From Blastomyces gilchristii SLH14081 (Eukaryota > Ascomycota > Eurotiomycetes > Onygenales > Ajellomycetaceae): 64,000 nt of DNA. Below, in pieces: positions 11,396-22,856 of the stretch; within the stretch, counting starts at the first letter, position 1, and every line of letters begins with the position of its first letter. Both the position numbers and the translations under genes were made by a program. The stretch is taken from positions 62,001-126,000 of the forward strand of contig NW_003101642.1 of assembly GCF_000003855.2 (NCBI RefSeq). Direction: 5' to 3'. The notes beneath the pieces were generated by a model. It was not told the origin of the DNA, made no database searches, and was given only the letters and a program-made list of their open reading frames with translations.

Positions 11396-12837
11396 ATGGC
11401 CTCCTTCTTACCCCTCGCAGACTCTGCTCTGTTCACACCCCTTCAGCTCGGCGCCCTTCAGTTGGAGCATCGAGTTGTCCTTGCGCCGCTCACCCGCATG
11501 CGAGCTTCCAAAGAGTCTGAGGGTGTCTACGTTCCTAATGATCTGAATGTACAATATTACTCAGAGAGAGCCACAAAAGGTGGCTTCCTATTAACGGAAG
11601 CTACTCCAATCAGCCGATATGTAAGCTTTAACCTAGAGATGACAAAAGAAAGAAAGAGAAAAAAAGAAAAAGAAAATCAACAAACGAGCTTCAATCAATA
11701 ACTCACCTTCCCCACTATACTCGTCCCTATACCGATTGCTAACCAGTCTCCAACAAACAGGCCGCCGGCTACCCTGGTGTACCTGGCATTTTCACCCCAT
11801 CGCAAATCGCCGGCTGGAAAAGAGTCACGGACGCCGTCCACGCCAAAGGCGCCTTCATTTACTGCCAACTCTGGCACGTAGGGCGGGCCACCGTCCCCTC
11901 ATTCCTCGACGGCAAATCCCCCGTCAGTGCCTCCAACATCCCCATCTCGGGCGATGCGCTGGACGGCTCGAAATATGCCGACTCGGCCCCCACCCCCCTA
12001 ACAGTTGAAGAGATTCAGGAGCTTCTGGTAGAGTACGCTGCAGCGGCCAAGAGGGCGCTGGAAGCTGGATTCGATGGCGTAGAGATTCATGGTTAGTTTT
12101 TCAGTGCCGCTCTTTTTTTTTCCCTGGAGACATATGTAATAGTACACCCTTCTAACCCTAACTCTGCAGGAGCAAATGGCTACCTCCTCGATCAATTCCT
12201 GCACGACAACGTCAACATCCGCACGGATGCCTACGGCGGCAGGATCGCCAACCGCTCCCGCTTCCCGCTCGAAGTCATCCGGTCCGTGACAGCCGCCATC
12301 GGCGCCGAACACGTCGGCATCTGCCTCTCCCCTTACAACTACTTCCAGGACACCCGCGACTCGGACCCCAACCCGCACTGGGTGTATCTGTGTGAGCAGA
12401 TCGCCGCGCTGCCGCAGGAAAACCGCCCTGCCTATGTGCACATGGTCGAGCCGCGGTTCGACGAGGTGCTAGATGAGGAGGCGAAGCTGGCTGCGTTAGC
12501 CGCGACGACCAACGGGGAGCCAAAGGAGAAGGTGCCGTCGAAGGATTACTCGCTCGACCATTTCCGCAAGCCGTTGAAGAAGGGTGGTGTTGCGCTGCTG
12601 GCTGCGGGTAACTTTAAGCGGGAGAATTGCGTGGCGAAGATCAAGGCGGATGGGGCGGATGCGATTGTGTTTGGGCGGTGGTTTTTGGCCAATCCGGACT
12701 TCGTGAGGAGGTTGCGGGAGGGGTTGGCGCTTAATAAGTATGATCGGACGACGTTCTATGGGGCCACGCCGCCCTCGAAGGGGTATACAGATTATCCATC
12801 TCTCTATAAGCGGGAGGGGTTGGAGGGGAGTGGCTGA
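11396..12837 (+). CDS. Old Yellow Enzyme family NAD(P)H:flavin oxidoreductase
   Basis: An FMN-dependent ene-reductase that reduces activated C=C bonds. Exons 11396-11620, 11761-12091 and 12170-12837 join in phase to 407 aa, usual for the family. The N-terminus has the family signature (TPLQLGALQLEHRVVLAPLT). HGANGYL near residue 185 supplies the His/Asn pair that binds the substrate carbonyl or nitro group, plus the proton-donor Tyr in the classical place. The C-terminus carries the phosphate-binding VFGRWFLANPDF. The first intron (140 nt) is purine-rich. The catalytic set is complete, so an active reductase is expected. The natural substrate cannot be read from the sequence; stress or detoxification roles are the usual suggestion, and no secondary-metabolite genes sit beside it. 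Confidence 0.93.
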
Positions 12838-13721
12838 GTTAGTGGAACCAATTAGTTAGGCGTTAGTTTGTCGATGTATACATCCTTAGATCTACATGAA
12901 ACGAATAGATTTCCATAAATATATTAATTTTGCAATTGTGCTTGATCTAACTGTCACATGCTCGTTATGTATTAGAATTTCAAAGCTATGATAGTTACAA
13001 CTCACAATAAACGGACAGTTTATCGTAATAACACGACGTCACGGCGGACCATGGCAGGCTTCCCAACACAAAGCAACAAACAACCCACCTCTTTCTCTAC
13101 CTCTTGACGTCCCCAGAGCCAGAACCCTCTGTGCATAATGGGAACCGGTTTCAATAACATTTATAACATTTATAACATTTACCGCCTTTACGGGGATCTC
13201 ATTGACAAAACATAACACAGTACGTACAAGAAGTGGCCTAAGAACAACATAAACGCAGAGTATACCATCATATAAACCAGTCATATTTTGTAACATAGCC
13301 GAAAACAATAGTTAACCGGGAAAAATAAAATTATATAAAATGTATGGATAGCGATCCATTCATCAAGCTAAACCATCCCGAAATCAACAAAAGCCATACC
13401 TCCCACACATCGAAAAACGCCATTCGTAAAACTTCCACGACTGGGTCGGCTGCAAATTTATTCCGCCCAGAAGCCAGTACGTCCCATATATAATAGAAGA
13501 TGTGCAAAAACTTAAGAAATATACCACCGCCCTTGCCGCAAAAGCCCAAAACCCTGGGAATATTTCGAATCGAAGTCAAAGGGAAAAAGGCAGTAGAAGA
13601 AGAAAAATCAGCAATCTCTCGCTGATCCTGCGTTCTCATGCAATACCAATATCGGGGCGACGGAAGGAGGAACCAAAAAAGAAATGCCCCCTTCTTCTCG
13701 TATCCACCAACCCTCCCATCC
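12838..13721. other. Convergent 3' spacer with short tandem repeat
   Basis: Lies between the stop codons of the OYE gene (+) and the transcription factor (-). No gene is seen. It holds three tandem TAACATTTA units at about 13155-13181 and AT-rich 3'-UTR-like sequence. Confidence 0.6.
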
Positions 13722-16700
13722 CTACCTACTCGATAAACTCACCAAAACCTTCATCGCATCATGCACCACAGCCCACCGCACACTAGCTAGCTGCTGGCTC
13801 ATGATGGATGTCAAACCCACCGTGTCAAACTTTCCCGCCAGCGCAGAGAGTTCCTCGAGCGTGTTACACGTCGTCATAGCGACGACGAGTGTGGTCAATT
13901 GGTTTCGCGGGGTTAGGGAGTTAGCGTTCGAGCTGCGCGGAGCAGGGTTTGGAGATTGTTGTTGGTACTCTTGCTCACTGTTATTATTGTTATTTTTATT
14001 ATTGGGATTTCTGTCCAACGCTGTGGAGGTGGAGGAGGAGGAGGTGGGGAGATGAAAAGCCCAGCACGTCAGTGTCGCCAGGTACAAGCACCAGGGGTAA
14101 TGGAAGACATCCGTCTCGTCCCAGTCGTTCAGGTTCATAATCGCATCCTGAAGAATGTATGAAGCATGCTTCGTCGCCTTTGCAGCGGAGCGCGGGTCCT
14201 CGTTTAACCAGCGCGTGACGACCCGCTGCGAGCGCTCGAAGTCGCCCGCCGTCACCACCCGGCCCAGAATATGTGGTGCGCCCGCATATATCTGCAGATC
14301 GAGCACTTCGACATTCAGCGTGATGTGCGCGGCGTGGTACATGACGTGAGTTGCTGTTTTGAGACCGACGAATTTGCGCGGGTTGGAGGTCTGGTTTAGT
14401 TTCATGTTCATGCAGCCTGCGTCGAAATCGTTTTTCCACAGGTCGTAGGAGCGACTGATGCGGGCTTTCCAGGCGCCCACTAGGTTAGGTGTTTCTGAGC
14501 GAAGAGTGGTTTGGTCGCGCCGTTTGAGGTCGGAGGATATGGACATGAGGCCGTGCAGGAGGAAAATCCTGGATAGGGCGTTCAGGTGTCGTGGGCGGCG
14601 GGTGGTGTTGGGGATTATGTATGCTTTCAGGACAGGAAGAAACGCACTGTGTGATGTCTCTGCGCGTGCGTGCTCGAACCATGCATCTGCAGTATTTGCC
14701 TCCCATGTAGCCTCGTCGCAAGGTAAGGAGGCTCGGATTTCAAACGCCGACATGCAAAGGGATTGTGAAAAGAGCACCGCATGCTGAGTATCCCACATGA
14801 AGCAAAGCATGGCGAGCCGTTTCCTCTGCTCCAGGTCCATTGCCTGCCTCCACGCTACGTCGAGGTTGTCCGGCCGCTCAACAGGTGGAGATGTCCGAAT
14901 GATAGGGCAATTGCTCCGTTTAATGAGTTTGATAAGGACACAGTGGAATAACTGGGACATATCACGCTGTTTCTGGCCGGCTCGCTGTTTCCCAAAGCAA
15001 TCGATCAACATCATGGCCTGGAGGACCCAGAGATCAGGCTGCGATGAGAACGATTGATGGGAAAAAAGTTGATTCCGTAACGAGTCATGCATTGCGACGG
15101 CCAGTTGGTGTGCTTCTCTATTGCTGTAGGTGGCTCCCATTGATATGATGGCAGCAAGCAGCAATGTGTCAACTCGGCCTGGATCACACGTGGGTTGATG
15201 GATTAGTGGATAGGAAACATTGAGTTTCGTGAAGAAGAGGTCACAGTACGTTTGCAGTGCGTTGATGGAGAGAAGAGGGGATGAGAGCTCAATTCGGTTT
15301 CCTTCTACAGTTATGGATTGTAATTGTGATATAAGCCGTAATAATCTCGTTCTGGCAGCTTCGGGTATTTGGGGTAGCTTTTTAGGTACAACTTCTGTAG
15401 GAGGACTTTGGCCCATCCAATCCATATCGGTGAAAGCAGACAGTGGGATTTGGTTGGAAGTATCAGGAGTCGACATGGAGCTCTGGGCGGGTTGTGGGGA
15501 GGGTTCGCTAGGATTAACGGGTAATTCTTCACCAGTAGAAGTATCTCCGGGAGGCTGGATATGCGAATCCGGGGAAATTCTGTTGGATTCATCATGTGGC
15601 GCATGTTCTTGATAGTCTCGCTCTCTTGCTGGTTCTGATGAAGAGAAGGTTTGGCCGAGGAATTCGTTATGACGGTGTTGAGGCTGTGACCACATATCGG
15701 GCACCGGTTCAGCGAAGTTGACCATATCCATAGCCAGCGACATACCATTATGGTTAAAGGCGTCATCCAGGGATGGCACGTCGAAGAGCCAATTGTAATT
15801 ATGGGTAGCAGCAAAGGGCATGTTAAAGGAGGTGGCTACAGACTCAAAAAGACGCTGTATTAGAATTTGACAATCACGGGAATTGCATCTCTCCATTTTT
15901 GCCCTGGAGGGGACATCCTATTTCGAACCTAGGTAACAATACATCACCACCCTTTTCGAACGAGAGACAGATACATACCAGTATCGAAGTCAAAGAAATC
16001 CTCGTAGTCTAGACCAAGTCCCGAATCCTGATTCCGCCACGAGCCATCTGCAGCATCAAACTGGCCGGGAATAGGCTCCACGTACGGCTCGTAGGGATGT
16101 AGGGACTCCCAGGCACCATAGGCGCTATCAGCGGATCAGAATGATCAACCGGATCGCAATTATCCAGTGGGCCACTGTCCAAATTGACACTCGGACACGA
16201 AGGATGCGCAGATGTGGGTGGGGAGATAGGAGCTCCAGAGCCAGCACCATGATCCTGACCGTGATAGCTTAGATCCACCATAGATGGCGGCGTGGTCAGA
16301 GCTGAACTGCTATCTTGATTGTGGCTGCTCCCGTGGGAGCTGACACTATTGTCATTAAAGCTCCGGATAGAAGACGACGACGAGGACGACGAGGGCGAAG
16401 ACGAATTTGCAACCTCATCGAGTGGAACTGACGAGGTTGCAGCGGCCATAGACCGGGCTAGCATAGCTGCACGAGCTTGCTTTTTGGTCGGCTTTGTGAT
16501 GATAGTCCCGTCAGGCCCGCGGCGGGTTCTTTTGCGGGTTTCAAGCACACCCAGGCCAGGACCACCCGCCTCCTCGTCTCTCTTTGCATGGCGCACCATG
16601 TGTCTTCCTATTTGGACGGGAGTGTTAATGTTCGGCAAAGCCAACCAGAAAAATCTGAGCAAAACAAGGGGGTGATTGGACAGATTATTGTAGAATAGCA

Positions 16701-16927
16701 GGCAGAAGCCGGACTGAAATACCTAGTAAATCAGGCCTGTTGAAATGGACACCACATCTCTCACAGGTGTTGTCTTCGTTCTTGTGGTTCAGTGCGTGCC
16801 GGCGAAGATGCTCTGCGCGTGTAAAGCGCTTGCTACAGCCAGGGTACGAGCAGACATGAGTTTTCTCTGGCGGTGGTTTCTCAGGCTGAACTGAGCATGA
16901 TGACGGCACGGTGTCCACTTGAGGCAT
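13722..16927 (-). CDS. C2H2 zinc-finger / fungal-specific-domain transcription factor (frame break in exon 2)
   Basis: A nuclear DNA-binding regulator by family; target genes unknown. Exons (minus strand) 16723-16927, 15979-16607 and 13722-15835. Two tandem C2H2 fingers open the protein: VCSYPGCSKRFTRAEHLRRH, then CERCGVHFNRPDLL continuing after the first intron as GRHMVRH, so an intron splits finger two. A basic stretch (TRKRTRRGPDG) and a long Ser-rich linker follow. The large C-terminal region (about 700 aa, with LPQIPEAARTRLLRL, YCDLFFTKLNVSYPLIHQPT and LLLAAIISMGATYS) matches the fungal-specific transcription factor domain. Near 16130 the frame must change by one base to join the upstream part to YEPYVEPIPGQFDAADGSW: either a 74-nt intron with a poor GTGTCC donor or a 1-nt deletion. 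Either way the domains are clear. Confidence 0.82.
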
Positions 16928-19740
16928 TGCAATTAGAGGAGAGAAAAGTCGGAGATAACAAGGAAATATAGTCTACGCTATTAATTCTCATTCAGTAGGG
17001 GAGATCTCAAGCTCCCACTTTGATTGCATAAGTGCATTGATGAAAGATGGGGAGAGTAGCAAGGCTTGGACGAGTAGGGGGGCAAGAAAGGAAGAGGAGG
17101 AAGAAAGTGGAGGAAGATCGAAAAAAGCTGGAGAAGATACGTTTAAGAGCTGGCCCCTCCTTAGACTCAGTAAGCTGATCCTAGCTTCTATCCATTATTA
17201 TTATATCATGTATCTCTCCATCTCCAGATCTCTCTAACCACCGTCCAGTTCGCAGTCATGGACCCTGTTTGTTTGGCGGCATATGAGCGCATTCCGCCGA
17301 TGCGTAAAGTTTGTACGGAGTACTGTAACGTTTCTAAGCCCGTACGCCCCGTATTTCCCGTATGGTTCATGGTCGGCCGATACCGTAATTCTCGTATGTA
17401 ATGTACAGTACATGTACCGCTAAAACCCGAGAGAGCAAACCTAGACTGTTTGAGAGCCTCGGGGTAGTTCTTTAACCAATACCTCACCCAGCCAGCCGTT
17501 AGTGGTTAGTGGGAACTGACAGGCTAGCAAAGGCTAATACTGCCTAAAAGCCCCCCCACCTCATACGCTAGCTGGGCACTAACTTCCCGCTAAGCGGCCC
17601 AGGGCCCTTTGGTCGGGGTCCCGTCCGTTGCACCGAAGGACCACTCCCGGTTATTCTTTTTCCCATTGCCGAGCCGGTGATTGTCCGGTATTTTTCTCGT
17701 TCATTTTCGTTTCTTTTTTATATAACTACTCCGTATGTATATATTTGGAAACGCTGAGCACAGCACGACGAAGCAGCAAGGATCCAAGGACCATCCAGTT
17801 CTCGCAAAACGGATTCGCCTCAATTTCCCCGCAGTCAGAACCAGATTCAGGGGCCGCTACCTTGTGAAGCGGCTAGCAGCATGATAGGATAGTTAACTGA
17901 AAGCGGCCTGGTGGAGACAATTTTCAAAGGAGTGGTTCACTCCACAGATTTATGTGGAAACAATTTGCCTCTCTCTGCTCTTTGGTGCAGTTTAAGTATC
18001 TGGTAAGTGGTTGACATCTTCTGCTGCACAGGTGCAGCAGGGTTGAGATATAGCTAGGTATGTGGAAGGGCTGCCCTGGCATGGTCAGTTATGCCGAATT
18101 AAACAATCAACGACAATGTAATGTATTGAACGGGGAACCAAAAATGCATCTTTTGGTAGACCCATTGTTATCACGATGATTAATGTATTCCTTATCATGG
18201 ATCAGGGGAATTTAGTTAACTCTGGTTTATGTATGAGAAGTTAATCCGTCCTCGTACTCGCTCTAAAATCCATTCAGAGGTTCGGATGTTGAGGCTAAAC
18301 TCGCCCACCCCCATCCTTGCTCTTTGTCCCTCCCCCCCCCCACTCCTGGCATCATGAACTGTATGATATCCGCAATAATATCTCGCCCAACTGCGAACGG
18401 ATTTCCAGGAGCCGAACCAACTGGCGACTACTGCACATTGCAACAGCATCATTGGCTTGTGGACTTGTTGGAGAATTCGCGACAAGATGCATGTCAACTG
18501 TCCGAATGGCCTCCAAAAATATCCGGCAGTCAAGGAATGGAAAAAAGAAAGAACGATGTTCATACAGCATCCGGGAAGTCAGAACATGTGGGACGAAATG
18601 AGGAACTGCTCCTTTTACATTGCTCCCATTGTTGCTTCGTACATTCCAGATGTCATTTTCCGTGGCTCAGGGGCGCAACAGGTCTTCCCTTACAGTAAGA
18701 CGGGTATGGGATGAATAAAATTGATCAAGAGAGAGGAAAATGGGGGGGTTTCAAATGGAAGGTTAAAAAAGCAGCCTTGCGCACATTGAGCATTAATCTG
18801 ATGAACAACACCTACTCGCAAAACCCCAAGTCTTGATCAACGAACTACCCAGCAGCAACGGCAACTACTACACGCATCTGAGGTTTACAACCCTCTCAGT
18901 ATCGATCGCATAATGCCATCCGCGACAGGCAGCCTCTCGGTCATCGACATTGCGTGACGCGCACTTGCAGGCAAGCGATTACCCCAATTTATCGGAGAAG
19001 CGGATTATACGGCGTGGCATCGGTCGCGTCCTATTCTAGCGGTTGTCCAACACGAAGAACCTTGCAGAAACTCCAGTTGCGCTTATCAGATTAGCTACAG
19101 TTCCGTTCGGGCCATGCTCTTGAACCGAGATGGATATTTTTTGTTTCCTCGACCCTAGGAAGTATACGGAGTATGCCTCTAGCAAACATGGCCAGACACA
19201 GGAGTTTAATCCACAACAGACAGGAGATATATGTATATAAAGAAAGAAAAAAGAAATATCTTAGCAAAATTCCCGTTGAAACCAAGTTATTTAATAATTA
19301 TAGATATAAATCTTACGAATATATGTGTACATGTACCAAAATCTCAGTTGTTAGCCAGCCAAAGTTTCTGTGGTTGCGGCTCCCCGATGCAAATTATTCT
19401 AGCAGAGCCTCAACTTTAGCTTCATTCAACCTCTCCGAGAGTTATAGCTCAAGTTTATATATTTTACATACACACAACTCTCATTCTCTTTTCCCATCCT
19501 TTATTATACTTATCCCCGTCGTATACAAGCATCCATTCCTACCTAATACCTATTCCGCTACTCTCATGCTTGGCTCCCGCAGCACATAACCCACCTAAAT
19601 AGCTCCGCCCTAAATAGTATCACAAATTATGAACTAACAATGCATCCCACAATGAACAACACTCACTTTAAACATAACCTATTCACTGCATACAAATCTG
19701 CCGTTAAACACCGCGGATATAAAAAATAATAAATAAATAA
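16928..19740. other. Long divergent spacer with hairpin cluster
   Basis: A 2.8 kb region between two start codons. It has no gene I can support. It contains three TACGGAGTA/TACTCCGTA motifs (17314, 17727, 19165), an ATGTACAGTACAT element near 17401, and consecutive small hairpins at 17929-18040. The last 300 bases, AT-rich with ATAAATAAATAA just before the ATG at 19741, look like a 5' leader. Confidence 0.5.
18021..18040. repeat. Perfect 9-bp hairpin
   Basis: CTGCTGCAC and GTGCAGCAG are perfect inverses with a 2-nt spacer. Two more small inverted pairs lie upstream (GGAGTG/CACTCC near 17929-17943 and CCACA/TGTGG just after). Confidence 0.75.
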
Positions 19741-20884
19741 ATGACAATGTCCTCTTCCCGCCACCACCCCACGCGCCATCCGCATCAATCTCGCATCCCC
19801 TCCGCATCTGCATCCAGCACAACCGCCCCCGCCGCCGCAGCAACCACAACATCCCGCCGCTCAGTCTCTACCTCCTCCGCCGCTACAGCCACAACTACAG
19901 CAAGAGTTCCCGCCGCCCCTACACGCTCCAACACTCACACCGCCATTACTGCTACCAGCAGCGGCAGCAGAACCAACGCCGCGCCCACAACAATGCCATC
20001 CGTCCGGCGCAACCTCTTCCACCATCACCACCTAAGCCGTCGCCCCGCCTCATCTGCTTCCACCGCAACACATAGCTCCGCATCGACTGTACATCCCTCC
20101 AGTGCCAATGCCAATGTCGGTACAAATACCAGTACCAACCCCCCCACAGCACCCGGCGCAGGTGCTCCGAACGCCCTCAACCCGGTCCCGACGATTTCCC
20201 TCTCGGTCCCACACGGACATGGGCATGGACATGGGTACGGATATGGGAATACGCATGCACAACAAATACCCCATTCCTCCTCGTCCTCCTCGTTAGATAA
20301 CGGCGAGATCGTAGCCCGCGATAAGAACGGCGGGTACAAGGTTGATGTGCCAGTGTTGCCGGTAGGGATGTGGGAGGATGAATGCGAGGAAGGGGGAGGT
20401 GGGATGGATGTGGAGATTGGGGGTGGGGGAGGAGGCGGTAATGGGATTGGTGTGGGAGGTGTGGGAGGTGTGGGCGGGACGGGGGATATTGGGGGTAGGG
20501 AGAAGGAGAGTATGTTTTTCTTCCACATTTCTTTTTTTGCCTTTTCTGATATATTTTTCGGGTGTGAGTTCTCTAGCTAATGGTATCAATGCGGTATTTA
20601 ATAGAAATTGAGGCGAGTATTGTGGAGATGATGTGTCGGAATCGCAGTAGACAGCTGCACAGTGAGCCTCCAGGTAAGCTTTCTTTTTCTTTCGTTTCTT
20701 ACCGACTTTTATACATAAGTATAGGCCACGACTGGAGCATGATATACCTCCTGGAAGGTCCCCTTTGCTAACGCGCTTTATAACAGAAATCTTCCTCCTT
20801 ATACAGCAGAGCCTACGGAATAAGGCCGCCTCGCTGGACGAGGACGCTTGGATGTACGAGGTCGAAGATGAAATTCGTGTCTAG
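19741..20884 (+). CDS. Uncharacterised low-complexity protein with a conserved-looking C-terminus
   Basis: I do not recognise this protein. Exons 19741-20509, 20605-20673 and 20787-20884 join in phase to 311 aa. The first 170 residues are almost wholly Ser/Thr/Ala/Pro with a HHHH run. They are followed by PHGHGHGHGYGYGNTH, an acidic patch and a Gly-rich run (about residues 215-250). The last about 55 residues differ sharply: ordinary, helix-prone composition ending in LDEDAWMYEVEDEIRV. That part spans two good introns (CTAAT branch and CTAAC branch), which argues that it is genuinely coding. A disordered N-terminus with a short C-terminal docking helix is a fair reading. It is convergent with GET4, the stop codons being only 106 bp apart. 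Confidence 0.7.
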
Positions 20885-20990
20885 GTCATTCATTACATAA
20901 ATTTGTGAACTATACGCGAGCCATGGGCTATTCCCTGTGGTAGCTTTATACCATGAATTTCCCGACGAGCAAACGTGCTACAACCCCCTC

Positions 20991-22380
20991 TTAATCAAGA
21001 TCCATCGACGGCGGCGCCTCCACTCTCCCTGCGGTCTTCTGCTGTCGAGCAGGTTTTGCGCCGGCTCTACCACCAGCGCCTCCACCTCCAAACATCATCC
21101 CCATCATATCCATAAGCGGATTAGACTGCTTCGGAATCTTAATTCCAAAGTATAACTCGCCAATATATGCCAACGCCCTCTCCCATCCGTCCACTTCCCG
21201 TATATGCATCCCATACTGCCTGGTCAACTGCCTGAATAAATCCGCCGTGCCGCGCTGGATCGCTAGCAGTAGTAGACTTGTGAAATTCAAAAGGGGCAGG
21301 GAAGGGTAGACGCGCACGTCTGCGCTCTGGCTGCTGACTTGTTGGATGTTTAGGGCTTGGCTGGTTCCTGAGGACGAGAGGCGGCTGGTGAAGATTAGGA
21401 AGGCTTTGTTGGCGTCGCGTAGGTTACCCGTGAGGAGGTAGGGGAAGACAGCGCGGGAGGCGTAGATGCCTGCGGTGTGGGGCTCGTCGTGTGTGTACCA
21501 GTCATACTCGAGGCGGGCGAGGACCTCAGCGGAGTCTGCAGTGCCAATGGCTAGGTGTCGCTCAGCGTCGTAGGGCTCGTTTTCTGGAGGGGATAGCAAT
21601 GGGTCAGCAAATTCGAATAAGCCATATAAAGAAAGCCACTTTCATAGCTTGGAAAGAATAACGAATGGTTATTTCCCAGGCATATCCTATGTCTACCAAA
21701 GGGAGGGGAGGTCGGTCCAGTTAAATATAGAACTCACCCTGCGCAAACAACGACCCAATTTCATGATGTATCTCTGGATCCCCTCTCTCCAACTCTCCAA
21801 ACCGCGCGCTCCACGCAACCAGCTCATTCATATATCTCTTTCTCGTAGGCTCCTCCGGCGGGAAGTCGCGCAGCAGCTCAATCAGCCGCTCTATCATTTG
21901 AAGTTTAAACCCGTCAGTAAATTAAAAACCACATATCCACACGTGCGTACACCCTTCTACAGCCCTGCTCAATAAACTCAAGGATCAAAAAGTAAAGCGA
22001 AAGGGCACATACTCTTCCTCCCCCTCCCCACTTCATCCCGGCCCACTTCCCACTCCGCCTTATTATACACATCGATAATCAACATAATCGCCAAATCACC
22101 GCCTGACGCAGATGCGCCAGGGGCCCTCAGGAGAGCCTTTGCACCTCCTGCTAGGATATCGGCGGCGGCATCGTAGTTCTGCTGCTTGAGGTAGCGGGCA
22201 GCAATGACGCGGAGTTGTTGGTGGGATTCGTAGTAGGCGCCTGCGGCGATTCTGGAGGTAGTTTAGGATGTGGTTAGATTTGGTTTTGTTTTTCTTTATT
22301 TCCTTTTATTTTGTAAGGGGCCTAGTAGTTATTTACTTCTCTTGCTGTCGGGCTATGGTCTTTTCGATTCGGGACGTCAT
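20991..22380 (-). CDS. GET4: GET4, Golgi-to-ER traffic / tail-anchored protein insertion factor
   Basis: Get4 pairs with Get5 to hand tail-anchored membrane proteins from Sgt2 to the Get3 ATPase in the cytosol. Exons (minus strand) 22337-22380, 22013-22251, 21738-21890 and 20991-21583 join in phase to 342 aa, a normal length. The protein is an alpha-solenoid: IAAGAYYESHQQLRVIAARY with LKQQNYDAAADIL near the start, then a segment with DPEIHHEIGSLFAQ, and NEPYDAERHLAIGT later, all typical of the Get4/TRC40-interacting family. The tail is Gly/Met-rich (MMGMMFGGGGAGG) and ends MDLD. It is divergent from RAI1 (476 bp between starts). Confidence 0.92.
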
Positions 22381-22856
22381 GGTCGTTTCGGTGAGGGTGG
22401 GATAGCGTGTGTGGATGGAGGGGTTTCGAGGGATGTCGATATGTGTGGTGTATGAATTTAGACAGGTCTGAGAGTGTGGAACGAAAACAGCACTACAGTA
22501 GAGCATCCATCATCAGAGAGAAGAGGGCTGGTTCAGGTGTTGGTTGAGCATATTTTAAATATATATGTATATTGAATAGCTAGCTCTATGAGGAGAGTGG
22601 AGGCTGAAGCTGGCGGAGAGGAGGATAAAATATTTAAGCTTTCTCAGCTGGGAACAACCAAACATCAAACATCACTAACAATTAAATAAATGTCCATCCC
22701 ACAAGCAAGGATTTATCCGCAGCACACTTTGAACAAATAAAAATCTACTGCTGTTTTCCAATAGATATGGCCTTGATATAAAAGACCAATTCCAATTCCA
22801 CTCCGTATCCCATACCTCCATATCATATCCAACGTTGCGCCGACACCACCAACTCC
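22381..22856. promoter_or_regulatory. Divergent promoter region of GET4 and RAI1
   Basis: A 476-bp spacer between two start codons, so it should hold both promoters. It has AT-rich stretches and one ACTCCGTA motif at 22800 but no motif I can assign to a factor. Confidence 0.55.
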
